From contig NZ_JYLO01000005.1 in assembly GCF_001439845.1 (NCBI RefSeq), positions 62,001 through 126,000 of the forward strand: DNA of 64,000 nt. The letters run 5' to 3'. Of this stretch, positions 25,106 through 34,638 are shown piece after piece. The number at the start of each line of letters is the position of its first letter. Positions within the stretch are counted from its first letter, which is position 1. Source of the DNA: Pseudomonas lactis. Lineage in GTDB: Bacteria > Pseudomonadota > Gammaproteobacteria > Pseudomonadales > Pseudomonadaceae. The translations under genes and the position numbers were made by a program. A model generated the notes under the pieces. It ran no database searches, had not been told where the DNA came from, and saw only the letters and a list, made by a program, of their open reading frames with translations.

Positions 25106-26092
25106 TTATTCTGGGATGAATTTATCGGTCACGTAGGCCGAATAATCCGGCAGCACCGTCTCCACCTTCCCCTGTTCCTTCAAGAACTTCGCCGTCTCCC
25201 CAATCGCCTTCGCCGTGCCGCCCTTGAGCAGCGCAGCGGTTTGCTGTGCCTGCGCATCCGGAAACGTCGTACCAGCCAAGAGTTCCGGAATGTCGTCGGC
25301 ATTTGAACCTGTCAATTTGGCAATTTTCTGAACTGGCTCGGAATCCACCGTCCAGCTGTCTTTGTGGGCGGCATAGTCGGCAAAGGCATCCAGGGTAACT
25401 TTGGCGAACTTGGCCACGACGTCAGGATGTTTTTGCGCAAAATCCTTGCGCGCCACCCACACCTCAAACGTCGGCGCGCCCCATTGGCCCACCTGCGCCG
25501 CGTCTGTCAGGGTTTTGCCGGTCTTGCGGATTTCGCCCAGGGCCGGCGACCACACGAAAGCCCCATCAATATCGCCGCGCTTCCAAGCGGCGGCGATTTC
25601 GGCTGGCTGCAAGTTCACCACTTTGACTTGCTGGGTGTTCAACCCCCAGTGTTTCAGCGCGCCGAGCAGGCTGTAATGGGAGGTCGAGACGAACGGGGTG
25701 GCGATGGTTTTGCCGATCAGGTCTTGAGGGTTGTCGATGCCACTGCCGTTGCGCACCACCAGGGCTTCAGAAGCGTTGATCTGTGCCGATACGATAAACG
25801 CCACAATCGGCAGGTTGCGCGACGCCGCCGCCGCAAGCGGGCTGGAGCCGAGGTTGCCGATTTGTACATCACCCGAAGCGATGGCCGTGACCACCTCTGG
25901 CCCGCTGTTGAAGCGGCGCCAGGCGATTTTTTCGCCGATGGCTTTTTCGTACAGGCCGTCGGCCTGGGGAACCTTGCTGGGATCGATGCCGGTCTGGTAG
26001 CCCACCGTCAGGTCGGCGGCGTTGACACCAAAAGAAAGTAATAGCGATACAAAAACTGTAACAAATTGACGGGAGGATGTGCGTTTGGCCAT
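25106..26092 (-). CDS. tauA: Taurine/sulfonate ABC transporter, periplasmic binding protein (TauA-like)
   Basis: Binding protein of 328 residues with signal peptide (about 1-25, ending GVNA). The mature part (ADLTVGYQTGIDPSKVPQADG) and EALVVRNGSGIDNPQDLIGKTIATPFVSTSHY are typical of TauA, which captures taurine in the periplasm. No tauB, tauC or tauD follows, so it either feeds a permease encoded elsewhere or the ssu permease about 6 kb away. Its AT-rich upstream region and the sulfur genes beyond it suggest induction by sulfate limitation. Confidence 0.85.
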   Translation of the reverse strand: MAKRTSSRQFVTVFVSLLLSFGVNAADLTVGYQTGIDPSKVPQADGLYEKAIGEKIAWRRFNSGPEVVTAIASGDVQIGNLGSSPLAAAASRNLPIVAFIVSAQINASEALVVRNGSGIDNPQDLIGKTIATPFVSTSHYSLLGALKHWGLNTQQVKVVNLQPAEIAAAWKRGDIDGAFVWSPALGEIRKTGKTLTDAAQVGQWGAPTFEVWVARKDFAQKHPDVVAKFAKVTLDAFADYAAHKDSWTVDSEPVQKIAKLTGSNADDIPELLAGTTFPDAQAQQTAALLKGGTAKAIGETAKFLKEQGKVETVLPDYSAYVTDKFIPE

Positions 26093-26462
26093 GATGGCGT
26101 CGCCTTTTTGATCGTGAGTGACGTATGCAACCGTACGACCACACTAATCGATCTAAAAAAGCACCAGTAAATACCCTTTAGGAATTAGCTTATGGAGCGG
26201 CGCGTCTATCCTGACCGGCCAGCTTCACGGAAAGTCTTATTCCTGGATCGTATGAAAAAGAATGAAATAATTCTTTTTGGGTGTATGAAAAACTCATTAC
26301 CCTGCAGGGACCAAATCAACTGCGATTAGACGAAGGTAGTAGACACACAAGGTTACGATTGACTTGGTAGTCACTATCTGGCGCTAATCGCGCATCTGTG
26401 GATCGAGGGCGTCAGACCCGAGACCAAAGAAATACAAAAATTAGAAATGAGAGGAGCGGTAC
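26093..26462. promoter_or_regulatory. Divergent promoter region of tauA-like gene and OprD-type porin
   Basis: About 370 bases without a gene. AT-rich tracts lie at about 26140-26190 and 26250-26290 (GGAATTAGCTTATGG, AAGAATGAAATAATTC). These are the kind of sequence bound by CysB-type activators in sulfur-starvation promoters, but no exact site can be claimed. The porin ribosome site GAGAGGAG is at the right end. Confidence 0.45.
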
Positions 26463-27805
26463 ATGAAGAAGTCCACCTTGGCTGTGGCTGTAACGTTGGG
26501 CGCAATCGCCCAGCAAGCAGGCGCTGCCGGTTTCATCGAAGACAGCAAGGCCACACTGGGCCTGCGTAACTTCTACATCAACACCGATAACCGCGAAGGC
26601 ACGGCCAACCCGAGCCGCAACGAAGAATGGGGCCAAGGCTTCGATCTGCGTTTCATCTCCGGTTACACCCAAGGCACTGTTGGCTTCGGTCTCGACGCTA
26701 TCGGCCTGTTGGGCGTTCGCCTGGATTCGGGCGGCGGCACCAACGGCGCGACTGCCAGCTCCTACGGCGGCACCATCTTCCCGAGCAAGTCCAATGGCGA
26801 AGCCGTTGATAACTACTCGAGCCTGGGCCTGACCGCCAAGGCCAAGATCTCCCAGACCGAACTGAAGTTGGGTACCTTGCAGCCTAAGCTGCCGGTCATC
26901 GTCACCAACGATGGTCGTATGCTGCCGCAGACCTTCCAGGGTGGCCAGATCACCTCCAGCGACATCAAGGACCTGACCCTGGTTGCCGGCCAGATCGAAA
27001 AAGCCAAGGGCCGTAACTCCAGCAACAACGAAAGCCTGTCCATCTCCGGCGCCAACAGCCGTGGCGTGAACTGGCGTTCGAGCAACAAGTTCTACTACGC
27101 CGGTGGCGACTACAAGATCACCAAGGATCTGACCGCCCAGTACTACTACGGCACCTGGAAGATTTCTACAAGCAACACTTCCTGGGCCTGACCCACAACT
27201 GGGCTATCGGCCCTGGCGTGCTGAAGTCTGACCTGCGCTACTTCAACAGCTCCGACGATGGTAACAACGGCAACCAGTCCGCTTACTTCTCGACGGGCAA
27301 CTACGGCGGCGTGAACTCCGGCCGTGGCAAAGTCGACAACAACCTGTACAGCGGCCTGTTCCTGTACTCGGTAGCCGGTCACACTTTTGGTGGCGGTTAT
27401 CAGGTCAGCAACGGCAGCAGCGACTTCCCTTGGCTGAACCAGGGTGACGGCTCGTCGGCTTACATCACCACCGACATGCAGATCCAGAAGTTCGCCCGTG
27501 CCGGCGAGCGTACCTGGCAAGCTCGCTACTCCTACGACTTCGCCAAAGTCGGCGTACCTGGCCTGACCGCGGGTGTGGTTTACCTGAAGGGCGACCATAT
27601 CGACACCGTCTCCAGCAACCGTACCGAGTTCACCGGCCAGTCCGAGTGGGAACGTGACATCACTGTTGCCTACGTTGTACCGGAAGGTCCGCTGAAGAAC
27701 GTCGGCGTAGCGTGGAAAAACGCTATGTGGCGCAGCGACATCGCCAGCGCGCGTAACCAGGACGAAAACCGCTTGATCGTCAGCTACTCGATCCCGCTTT
27801 TGTAA
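26463..27805 (+). pseudogene. OprD-family outer-membrane porin, interrupted by a one-base frameshift
   Basis: Two adjoining frames together encode a porin of about 447 residues: a signal peptide (ending AGA), the N-terminal strand GFIEDSKATLGLRNFYIN, and a C-terminus ending in SYSIPLL. The first frame runs 26463-27191, the second continues from about 27155 to 27805. The break is near 27151-27155, where GGCACCTGG reads through to a stop, while one extra A (GGCAACCTGG) would restore YGNLEDFYKQHFLGLTHNW, a standard family segment. The ribosome site GAGAGGAG is intact. Both halves are otherwise undamaged, so the mutation is recent or a sequencing error. Confidence 0.88.
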
Positions 27806-27815
27806 GACTGTAAAA

Positions 27816-27842
27816 CCTTGCCCGGCGCAATGCCGGGCAAGG
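27816..27842 (+). terminator. Terminator hairpin after the porin gene
   Basis: CCTTGCCCGGC, loop GCAAT, GCCGGGCAAGG forms an 11-base perfect stem 11 bases after the porin stop. The following bases (TGTCTTGCT) are only modestly T-rich. Confidence 0.7.
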
Positions 27843-27999
27843 TGTCTTGCTGTTCAAGTCGGGCTCAACCCCCGCAAGCCCTTCCTGAACCCCTCTTTTT
27901 TGCAGCGTCTCAAGGCCTTCTCGAACCTTGAAAGCGATGTTGGCCTCAGGCCGTTCCCAAGTCCAATGAACTGATTTTTAATATTCCTTTATCGTCTAG

Positions 28000-28015
28000 A
28001 TAAATCGATATTTAT
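28000..28015. promoter_or_regulatory. AT-rich dyad upstream of lsfA
   Basis: ATAAAT-CGAT-ATTTAT lies in an AT-rich stretch about 65 bases before the lsfA start. lsfA of pseudomonads is known to be induced by sulfate starvation, so a regulator site is plausible; the regulator is not identified. Confidence 0.4.
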
Positions 28016-28079
28016 TCTTTTTAAATCAGCAAAAATCCATGCACAGTGGGCTCCATAAGCACTCATCAGGAGCCATACC

Positions 28080-28718
28080 ATGAGCCTAAGACTGGGCGAC
28101 ATCGCCCCCGACTTCGAACAGGATTCCAGCGCCGGCAAGATTCGTTTCCATGAATGGCTGGGCGACAGCTGGGGAGTGTTGTTTTCCCACCCGGCGGACT
28201 TCACGCCGGTGTGCACCACCGAACTGGGCTTCACCGCCAAGCTCAAGGATGAATTCGCCAAGCGTGGGGTCAAGGCCATCGCCCTGTCGGTAGACCCGGT
28301 GGACTCGCACCACAAGTGGATCGAAGACATCAACGAGACCCAGAACACTGTGGTCAACTTCCCGATCCTGGCCGACGCCGACCGCAAGGTCTCGGACCTC
28401 TACGACCTGATCCACCCGAATGCCAGCGATACCCTCACCGTGCGCTCCTTGTTTGTGATCGACCCGAACAAAAAGATCCGCCTGACCATCACCTATCCGG
28501 CCAGTACCGGGCGTAACTTCCATGAAATCCTGCGGGTGATCGATTCCCTGCAACTGACCGACAACCACAAGGTGGCGACGCCGGCCAACTGGCAGGATGG
28601 GGATGAAGTGGTGATCGTGCCGTCGCTAAAGGACGAGGAAGAGATCAAGAAACGCTTTCCCAAGGGCTATCGCGCGGTGAAGCCGTACCTGCGTCTTACC
28701 CCACAACCCAATCGTTAA
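28080..28718 (+). CDS. lsfA: 1-Cys peroxiredoxin LsfA
   Basis: Prx6-type peroxidase of 212 residues that reduces hydroperoxides. The peroxidatic cysteine is Cys45 in PADFTPVCTTELG, with the active-site Thr two residues before the flanking Pro and the C-terminal Prx domain (PANWQDGDEVVIVPS). There is no resolving cysteine in the usual place, as expected for the 1-Cys class. In Pseudomonas the family is called LsfA and belongs to the sulfonate-starvation response, consistent with ssuE-F downstream. Confidence 0.94.
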   Translation: MSLRLGDIAPDFEQDSSAGKIRFHEWLGDSWGVLFSHPADFTPVCTTELGFTAKLKDEFAKRGVKAIALSVDPVDSHHKWIEDINETQNTVVNFPILADADRKVSDLYDLIHPNASDTLTVRSLFVIDPNKKIRLTITYPASTGRNFHEILRVIDSLQLTDNHKVATPANWQDGDEVVIVPSLKDEEEIKKRFPKGYRAVKPYLRLTPQPNR

Positions 28719-28729
28719 GGCGAATATCG

Positions 28730-28799
28730 CCATCGCGGGCAAGCCCGGCTCCCACAGTTGACCGCATTCCCCTGTGGGAGCCGGGCTTGCCCGCGATGG
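28730..28799. repeat. REP-like inverted pair (GTGGGAGCCGGGC variant) after lsfA
   Basis: CATCGCGGGCAAGCCCGGC and its complement flank a 14-base spacer. It lies just after the lsfA stop and before a separate intrinsic terminator. Confidence 0.85.
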
Positions 28800-28858
28800 T
28801 GGCCTCATGAACAGCAAAGGCATCAAGTTGCAAACCGTCTCACACAGCAGGGGTTTTC

Positions 28859-28883
28859 AGGCCGTTTCGACGGCCTTTTTTTT
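28859..28883 (+). terminator. Intrinsic terminator after lsfA
   Basis: AGGCCGT, loop TTCG, ACGGCCT followed by eight T residues, a classic Rho-independent terminator on the plus strand. Confidence 0.88.
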
Positions 28884-28939
28884 CGCCTGGCGATTGATTA
28901 AACACTTATGCATTTGTGGAATAAACAAATGAATAAATA

Positions 28940-28961
28940 AGATTTATAGATATATAAATCT
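28940..28961. promoter_or_regulatory. AT-rich palindrome upstream of ssuE
   Basis: Perfect 8-base arms AGATTTAT / ATAAATCT around a 6-base centre, in an AT-rich block about 75-97 bases before the ssuE start. The ATTTAT/ATAAAT halves recur in the lsfA upstream dyad. It is a candidate binding site for a sulfur-status activator such as CysB or an SfnR-like protein, or part of the promoter. Confidence 0.45.
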
Positions 28962-29036
28962 GCTGATAAGGTCTATCCCATCTTGGCGCCATCGCCGCAC
29001 AGCGAACCGCCGACACTTGCTCAAGGAATCTCCTGC

Positions 29037-29630
29037 ATGCTGGTCGTAACACTTGGAGGCAGTCCCAGCCAGCGTTCCCGCTCTGGGGTCTTGCTGGATA
29101 AAACTCGTCAGTGGCTGCAACAGCAGGGCGTGGAAGTGGTGAGTTACCAGGTACGGGACTTCCCGGCTGAAGACTTGCTGCACGCACGCTTCGACAGCCC
29201 CAAGGTCATTGACCTGCTGCAACAAGTCGCCAATGCCGACGGCCTGGTGATCGCCACGCCGGTGTACAAGGCGTCGTTTTCCGGGGCGTTGAAGACCCTA
29301 CTGGACCTGCTGCCGGAGCGTGCGTTGGCCCATAAGGTGGTGCTGCCGATGGCGACCGGCGGCAGCATCGCCCACATGCTGGCGGTGGACTACGCCCTGA
29401 AGCCGGTGCTGTCGGCGCTCAAGGCTCAGGAATTGCTCCACGGTATTTTTGCCGAAGACAGCCAGATCGCCTATGGCGAAGGCAGCGTACAGGCGCAGTT
29501 GGTGCCGGTACTCGAGCAACGTTTGCACGAAGCCCTGGAGCAGCTCTACAGCGCCATGGCGCGCCGGCCAAAACCGCTGGACCCTGACGTATTGAATGAA
29601 CGTTTGTTGAGTGCTCGCTGGAGCATCTGA
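29037..29630 (+). CDS. ssuE: NADPH-dependent FMN reductase SsuE
   Basis: Flavin reductase of 197 residues that supplies FMNH2 to the monooxygenase SsuD. It starts [17 protein letters not shown], has the flavodoxin-like fold with the loop [21 protein letters not shown] and [22 protein letters not shown]. The ATG at 29037 follows AAGGA. It heads the operon ssuEADCBF; the next gene starts 97 bases downstream. Confidence 0.94.
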   Translation: MLVVTLGGSPSQRSRSGVLLDKTRQWLQQQGVEVVSYQVRDFPAEDLLHARFDSPKVIDLLQQVANADGLVIATPVYKASFSGALKTLLDLLPERALAHKVVLPMATGGSIAHMLAVDYALKPVLSALKAQELLHGIFAEDSQIAYGEGSVQAQLVPVLEQRLHEALEQLYSAMARRPKPLDPDVLNERLLSARWSI

Positions 29631-29727
29631 GCCTCACCCCGAAAAGCTGGAAACCCTCACCTTACTCAGCCGACAACGGCCAAGCAGGTGCAGCCAAAAC
29701 CCTAATCGCACAGTTGGAGAGAGCGCC

Positions 29728-30696
29728 ATGCGCACTGTCATCTTGCGTCGTGGTCTGGTCGCACTCTTTGCTGCGGCTGTGTCCTTCGGCGCCATTGTTC
29801 AAGCCCACGCCGCCGAGACCTTGCGGATCGGTTATCAAAAATACGGCACCCTGGTGCTGCTCAAGGCCAAGGGCACCCTGGAAAAACGCCTGGCCGCCCA
29901 AGGTGTGCAGGTGCAGTGGACCGAGTTTCCCGGTGGCCCGCAATTGCTCGAGGGCCTGAACGTCGGCTCCATCGACTTTGGCGTTACCGGGGAAACCCCA
30001 CCGGTGTTCGCCCAGGCGGCTGGCGCCGATCTGCTCTATGTCGCCTACGAGCCACCCGCGCCTACCAGCGAAGCGATCCTGGTGCCCAAGGACTCGCCAA
30101 TCAAATCGATGGCCGAGCTCAAGGGTAAAAAGGTTGTGCTCAACAAAGGCTCCAACGTGCACTACCTGCTGGTGCGTGCCCTGGAAGACGCCGGCCTCAA
30201 CTACACCGACGTGAAGACCGTGTTCCTGCCGCCCGCCGATGCCCGTGCCGCGTTCGAGCGTGGCAGCGTGGACGCCTGGGTGATCTGGGACCCGTACCAG
30301 GCCGCCGCCGAGAAGCAACTGCAAGCGCGCACCCTGCGAGACGGCACCGGGATTGCCGACAACCATCAGTTTTACCTGGCCACCAAGCCCTACGCCGAGC
30401 AACACCCACAAGTGATCAAGGCGTTGGTGGAAGAGGTGCGTGCGGTAGGCGAATGGTCCAAGGCCAACCCGCAGGAAGTGACTGAGCAGGTCGCCCCACT
30501 GCTCGGCCTGCCGGCAGATATCACCCTCACTTCGGTGAAACGCCAGGGCTATGGCGCGCTGTTTTTGACCCCGGAAGTGGTCGCCGCCCAGCAGAAAATC
30601 GCCGACAGCTTCTACCAACTCAAATTGATCCCCAAGCCCTTGAGCATCAAGGACGTGATCTGGACGCCACCCGCCGCGGTTGCCAAAGCGCCGTAA
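29728..30696 (+). CDS. ssuA: Aliphatic sulfonate ABC transporter binding protein SsuA
   Basis: Periplasmic binding protein of 322 residues with a signal peptide (about 1-28, ending AHA). The mature sequence begins AETLRIGYQKYGTLVLLKAKG, and includes WTEFPGGPQLLEGLNVGSIDFGVTGETPP, both hallmarks of SsuA. Captures alkanesulfonates for SsuBC. The ATG at 29728 follows GGAGAG. ssuD lies 26 bases downstream. Confidence 0.94.
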   Translation: MRTVILRRGLVALFAAAVSFGAIVQAHAAETLRIGYQKYGTLVLLKAKGTLEKRLAAQGVQVQWTEFPGGPQLLEGLNVGSIDFGVTGETPPVFAQAAGADLLYVAYEPPAPTSEAILVPKDSPIKSMAELKGKKVVLNKGSNVHYLLVRALEDAGLNYTDVKTVFLPPADARAAFERGSVDAWVIWDPYQAAAEKQLQARTLRDGTGIADNHQFYLATKPYAEQHPQVIKALVEEVRAVGEWSKANPQEVTEQVAPLLGLPADITLTSVKRQGYGALFLTPEVVAAQQKIADSFYQLKLIPKPLSIKDVIWTPPAAVAKAP

Positions 30697-30722
30697 TCTG
30701 ACTTCATTCAGGAGACAACTCC

Positions 30723-31871
30723 ATGAGCCTCAATATTTTCTGGTTCCTGCCCACCCACGGCGACGGTCATTACCTTGGCACCGCCGAAGGCGCCCGCGCT
30801 GTCGACCACGGTTACCTGCAACAAGTGGCCCAGGCTGCCGACCGCCTGGGTTTCGGCGGGGTGTTGATCCCTACGGGTCGCTCCTGCGAAGACTCGTGGT
30901 TGGTGGCAGCCTCGCTGATCCCCGTGACCCAGCGCTTGAAATTTTTGGTTGCCCTGCGCCCCGGGATCATCTCCCCGACCGTGGCCGCGCGTCAGGCCGC
31001 GACTCTGGATCGCTTGTCTGGCGGTCGTGCGCTGTTCAACCTGGTCACCGGTGGCGATCCGGAAGAACTGGCTGGCGACGGATTGTTCTTAAGCCATGAA
31101 GAGCGCTACCAGGCGTCGGTGGAATTCACCCGCATCTGGCGCCGTGTGCTGGAAGGCGAGACCGTGGACTACGACGGCGAGCACATCAGCGTCAAAGGCG
31201 CCAAATTGCTCTACCCGCCGATTCAGCAGCCACGCCCGCCACTGTATTTCGGCGGTTCCTCCGAAGCCGCCCAGGACCTGGCGGCCGAACAGGTGGAGAT
31301 GGTGCTGACCTGGGGCGAGCCGCCGGCAGCCGTCGCGGAAAAGATCGCGCAGGTACGCGCCAAAGCCGCAAAGCTGGGGCGCACGGTGCGCTTCGGTATT
31401 CGCTTGCACGTGATCGTGCGCGAAACCAACGACGAAGCCTGGAAAGCCGCCGACAAACTGATCTCCCACCTGGACGACGAGACCATCGCCCGCGCCCAGG
31501 CGTCTTTGGCGCGTTTCGATTCGGTGGGCCAGCAACGCATGGCAGCCTTGCATGGCGGTAGCCGTGACAACCTGGAAGTCAGCCCCAACCTGTGGGCCGG
31601 CGTCGGCCTGGTACGTGGCGGCGCGGGGACGGCGCTGGTGGGCGATGGCCCAACGGTTGCGGCGCGGGTCAAGGAGTACGCGGACCTGGGTATCGATACC
31701 TTTATCTTCTCCGGTTATCCACACCTGGAAGAGTCGTATCGGGTGGCGGAGCTGTTGTTCCCGCACCTGGATATCGAACGTCCCGAGCTGCCCAAAAGCG
31801 CCGGCTACGTCAGCCCGTTCGGCGAGATGGTCGCCAACGACATCCTTCCCAAAGCTGCGTCGCAGAGCTGA
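30723..31871 (+). CDS. ssuD: FMNH2-dependent alkanesulfonate monooxygenase
   Basis: Luciferase-like enzyme of 382 residues that cleaves alkanesulfonates to aldehyde and sulfite with oxygen and the FMNH2 made by SsuE. Typical segments are [17 protein letters not shown] at the N-terminus, [15 protein letters not shown] (with the active-site Cys) and [16 protein letters not shown]. Length equals the family standard. It is spaced 9 bases from ssuC. Confidence 0.96.
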   Translation: MSLNIFWFLPTHGDGHYLGTAEGARAVDHGYLQQVAQAADRLGFGGVLIPTGRSCEDSWLVAASLIPVTQRLKFLVALRPGIISPTVAARQAATLDRLSGGRALFNLVTGGDPEELAGDGLFLSHEERYQASVEFTRIWRRVLEGETVDYDGEHISVKGAKLLYPPIQQPRPPLYFGGSSEAAQDLAAEQVEMVLTWGEPPAAVAEKIAQVRAKAAKLGRTVRFGIRLHVIVRETNDEAWKAADKLISHLDDETIARAQASLARFDSVGQQRMAALHGGSRDNLEVSPNLWAGVGLVRGGAGTALVGDGPTVAARVKEYADLGIDTFIFSGYPHLEESYRVAELLFPHLDIERPELPKSAGYVSPFGEMVANDILPKAASQS

Positions 31872-31880
31872 GGCGCCGTT

Positions 31881-32666
31881 ATGGACTTAGAAAAAATCAG
31901 CCATCGCGTGGCGCCCTGGGTGCTGCCGATCTTATTGCTGGCGGTGTGGCAGTTGTCGGTGTCAGCGGGTTGGTTGTCGACGCGCATTCTGCCAGCGCCG
32001 AGTGCGGTGATCGAAGCCGGGGTGAACCTGGTGGTCAGCGGCGAAATCTGGACTCACCTGGCCATCAGCGGCTGGCGCGCCGGCCTGGGCTTTGTGATCG
32101 GTGGCAGCATCGGTCTGGCCCTGGGCTTTATCACCGGCTTGTCGAAGTGGGGCGAACGCTTGCTCGACAGCTCCGTGCAGATGATCCGCAACGTGCCGCA
32201 CCTGGCGCTGATTCCGCTGGTGATCCTGTGGTTCGGCATTGATGAGACCGCGAAGATTTTCCTGGTGGCCCTGGGCACCTTGTTCCCGATCTACCTGAAC
32301 ACTTACCACGGCATCCGCAATGTCGACCCGGCGCTGGTAGAGATGTCGCGCAGTTATGGCTTGTCCGGTTTCAGCCTGTTCTGGCAAGTGATCCTGCCGG
32401 GCGCGCTGCCGTCGATCCTGGTGGGGGTGCGCTTTGCCCTGGGCTTCATGTGGCTGACGCTGATCGTGGCAGAAACCATCTCGGCCAGTTCCGGCATCGG
32501 TTACCTGGCGATGAATGCCCGTGAATTCCTGCAAACCGACGTGGTGGTGCTGGCCATCGTCATGTACGCCATCCTCGGCAAACTGGCCGACCTGGCAGCC
32601 CGTGGGCTGGAACGTGTGTGGCTGCGCTGGCACCCGGCGTATCAAGTCAAAGGAGGTGCAGCATGA
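31881..32666 (+). CDS. ssuC: Aliphatic sulfonate ABC transporter permease
   Basis: Inner-membrane permease of 261 residues with about six spans and the EAA-like loop [30 protein letters not shown], which contacts the ATPase SsuB. Its stop overlaps the ssuB start (ATGA), giving translational coupling. Works with SsuA and SsuB. Confidence 0.95.
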   Translation: MDLEKISHRVAPWVLPILLLAVWQLSVSAGWLSTRILPAPSAVIEAGVNLVVSGEIWTHLAISGWRAGLGFVIGGSIGLALGFITGLSKWGERLLDSSVQMIRNVPHLALIPLVILWFGIDETAKIFLVALGTLFPIYLNTYHGIRNVDPALVEMSRSYGLSGFSLFWQVILPGALPSILVGVRFALGFMWLTLIVAETISASSGIGYLAMNAREFLQTDVVVLAIVMYAILGKLADLAARGLERVWLRWHPAYQVKGGAA

Positions 32667-33469
32667 CCGCTCAACAACCTCCGCGCTTGTTGAAGGGCAT
32701 CCCGCTGGCGGTGCGCAAATTGCGCAAGGCCTTTGGTACCCGCGAAGTGCTCAAAGAGATCGACCTGCATATTCCCGCAGGGCAGTTCGTGGCCGTGGTC
32801 GGCCGCAGTGGTTGCGGCAAAAGTACCTTGCTGCGCCTGTTGGCGGGGCTGGACAAAGCCAGTGGCGGCGAGCTGCTGGCCGGCTCCGCGCCGCTGCACG
32901 AGGCGATTGAAGATACACGGTTGATGTTCCAGGAAGCGCGCTTGCTGCCCTGGAAAAAGATCATCGATAACGTCGGCCTGGGCCTCAAGGGCGACTGGCG
33001 CCCCAAAGCGCTGGAAGCCCTGGAAGCGGTCGGCCTGGCCGAGCGCGCCAATGAATGGCCGGCGGCGTTGTCCGGCGGCCAGAAACAGCGCGTGGCACTC
33101 GCACGGGCGTTGATCCATCAGCCGCGCCTGTTGCTGCTTGATGAGCCGCTGGGCGCACTGGATGCCCTGACCCGCATCGAGATGCAGCAACTGATCGAAA
33201 ACCTGTGGCGCAAGCACGGTTTCACGGTGTTGCTGGTGACCCACGACGTCAGCGAAGCCGTGGCGATTGCCGACCGCGTGATTCTGATTGAAAACGGCGA
33301 AATCGGCCTCGACCTGACCATCGACCTGCCACGCCCACGGGCCCGTGGTTCACACCGCCTGGCCGCGCTGGAAGCCGAAGTGCTCAACCGCGTGCTGTCG
33401 CTCCCCGGTTCCCCACCGGAACCCGAACCTGTTTCACCGCTGCCGACGCAATTGCGTTGGGCTCAATAA
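32663..33469 (+). CDS. ssuB: Aliphatic sulfonate ABC transporter ATP-binding protein
   Basis: ABC ATPase of 268 residues. Walker A is GRSGCGKST, the signature is [15 protein letters not shown], Walker B is [12 protein letters not shown], followed by the switch His in VTHDVSEA. The start at 32663 follows AAAGGAGG and overlaps ssuC by 4 bases. The C-terminal tail after about residue 225 is Pro/Arg-rich. Confidence 0.95.
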   Translation: MTAQQPPRLLKGIPLAVRKLRKAFGTREVLKEIDLHIPAGQFVAVVGRSGCGKSTLLRLLAGLDKASGGELLAGSAPLHEAIEDTRLMFQEARLLPWKKIIDNVGLGLKGDWRPKALEALEAVGLAERANEWPAALSGGQKQRVALARALIHQPRLLLLDEPLGALDALTRIEMQQLIENLWRKHGFTVLLVTHDVSEAVAIADRVILIENGEIGLDLTIDLPRPRARGSHRLAALEAEVLNRVLSLPGSPPEPEPVSPLPTQLRWAQ

Positions 33470-33488
33470 CTCACACAGGAAAAACATC

Positions 33489-33704
33489 ATGACGATTAAA
33501 GCCATCAACGTGCGTAACCAGTTCAAAGGCACCATCAAGGAAATCGTGGTCGGCGATGTGCTGTCGGAAATTGACGTGCAGACCGCGTCCGGCATTGTCA
33601 CTTCGGTGATCACCACCCGTTCGGTCAAGGAGTTGGAGCTGGTGATCGGCAGTGAAGTGATTGCTTTTGTGAAGTCCACTGAGGTGTCGATTGCCAAGTT
33701 GTGA
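33489..33704 (+). CDS. ssuF: Mop/TOBE-type molybdopterin-binding protein SsuF
   Basis: Single Mop domain of 71 residues (MTIKAINVRNQFKGTIKEIV, then SEIDVQTASGIVTSVITTRSV). In P. putida ssuF belongs to the ssu locus and is needed for sulfonate use, although its biochemical role is not settled; an oxyanion-binding role is possible. It lies 19 bases after ssuB, with AGGA before the ATG, and closes the operon. Confidence 0.9.
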   Translation: MTIKAINVRNQFKGTIKEIVVGDVLSEIDVQTASGIVTSVITTRSVKELELVIGSEVIAFVKSTEVSIAKL

Positions 33705-33717
33705 TTGGCACTGTCCT

Positions 33718-33831
33718 GATCGTTCCCACGCTCTGCGTGGGAATGCCGCCTGGGGCGCTCCGCGTCCCGCTGTGCCAAAGGTGACGCAGAGCGTCACGGG
33801 ATGTATTCCCACGCAGAGCGTGGGAACGATC
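33718..33831. repeat. GATCGTTCCCACGC-family palindromic element
   Basis: Outer arms GATCGTTCCCACGCTCTGCG and its complement enclose a second, internal inverted repeat (GTGACGCAGAGCGTCAC). It lies between ssuF and the convergent TetR gene. The TCA at 33830-33832 is the TetR stop codon, so the repeat supplies part of that stop. A sister copy is at 47064-47176. Confidence 0.88.
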
Positions 33832-34459
33832 AGCGCTTGGGCAGATAGGCCGGCAAATAAAGCCCCACATACGCATCAAACACCCGCATCCCTTCCTCCG
33901 CCATGCGCGGCGTAATCAGCCCATGCTGATGCACCGAGCGCGCGTACACGCGGTCGCTCAACTCCAGCGCCAGGGCAAACACATCCACATCGCTGGGTAG
34001 CGTTGGCACTTCAAAGTGGCGATTGAACACCGCCAGCATCAAGTCGCCCAATTCCAGATCATGCTGGCGATCGGCCTGGGTCACTTCGGTCAACCCGTGC
34101 TGGGCCAGGATCAACTGGCGCGCCGCGGCATCGTTGCTGTAGATGCTGAGCATGCGTTGTTCAACGATGTAGGACAGGTCGCGCCAATGCTTGAGAGATT
34201 CATGCTCGATGGGCGCCTGGATGGCGGCGCGAAAGGCCGCGTGAATGTCAGCGGTCAACGCCTCCAGCAATGCCGGCACACTGGCGAAAAAGTGGTACAC
34301 CGACGACGGCGGAATCTGTGCCCGTTCGGCCACGCTGTAGATCGACAAACTGGCCACACCTTCGGCGGCCAGCAAGGTGCGGGCGGCGTCGAGGATCGCA
34401 TCGATCCGGGCCTGGCTGCGGGCGCGGGGTTTGCGAACAGTGGCGGGGCGGGTGGTCAT
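33830..34459 (-). CDS. TetR family transcriptional regulator
   Basis: Regulator of 209 residues: an Arg/Pro-rich start, a helix-turn-helix (AARTLLAAEGVASLSIYSVAERAQIPPSSVYHFFASVPALLEAL, residues 24-67) and a helical ligand domain. The target is unknown; it lies between the sulfonate and polyamine clusters, convergent with ssuF and transcribed in the same direction as spuI. The stop codon falls within a palindromic repeat. Confidence 0.92.
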   Translation of the reverse strand: MTTRPATVRKPRARSQARIDAILDAARTLLAAEGVASLSIYSVAERAQIPPSSVYHFFASVPALLEALTADIHAAFRAAIQAPIEHESLKHWRDLSYIVEQRMLSIYSNDAAARQLILAQHGLTEVTQADRQHDLELGDLMLAVFNRHFEVPTLPSDVDVFALALELSDRVYARSVHQHGLITPRMAEEGMRVFDAYVGLYLPAYLPKR

Positions 34460-34520
34460 GGATGTCTCCTACAAGGCAGCGGGCATTGTATGAGCAGGAA
34501 GGTTGTGTTGTCTGCCAGGC

Positions 34521-34608
34521 CGCTATCGCAGGCAAGCCAGCTCCCACATTTGACCGAGTTCAAGCCTTGAAATGCGATCCACTGTGGGAGCTGGCTTGCC
34601 TGCGATGA
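34521..34608. repeat. REP-like pair in outward orientation
   Basis: The complement form (CGCTATCGCAGGCAAGCCAGC) comes first and the direct form second, the reverse of most pairs here, with a 33-base spacer. It lies upstream of the TetR gene and downstream of spuI. Confidence 0.82.
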
Positions 34609-34638
34609 GGCAAACCCGGTTTCCCAAAATAAACCCAT

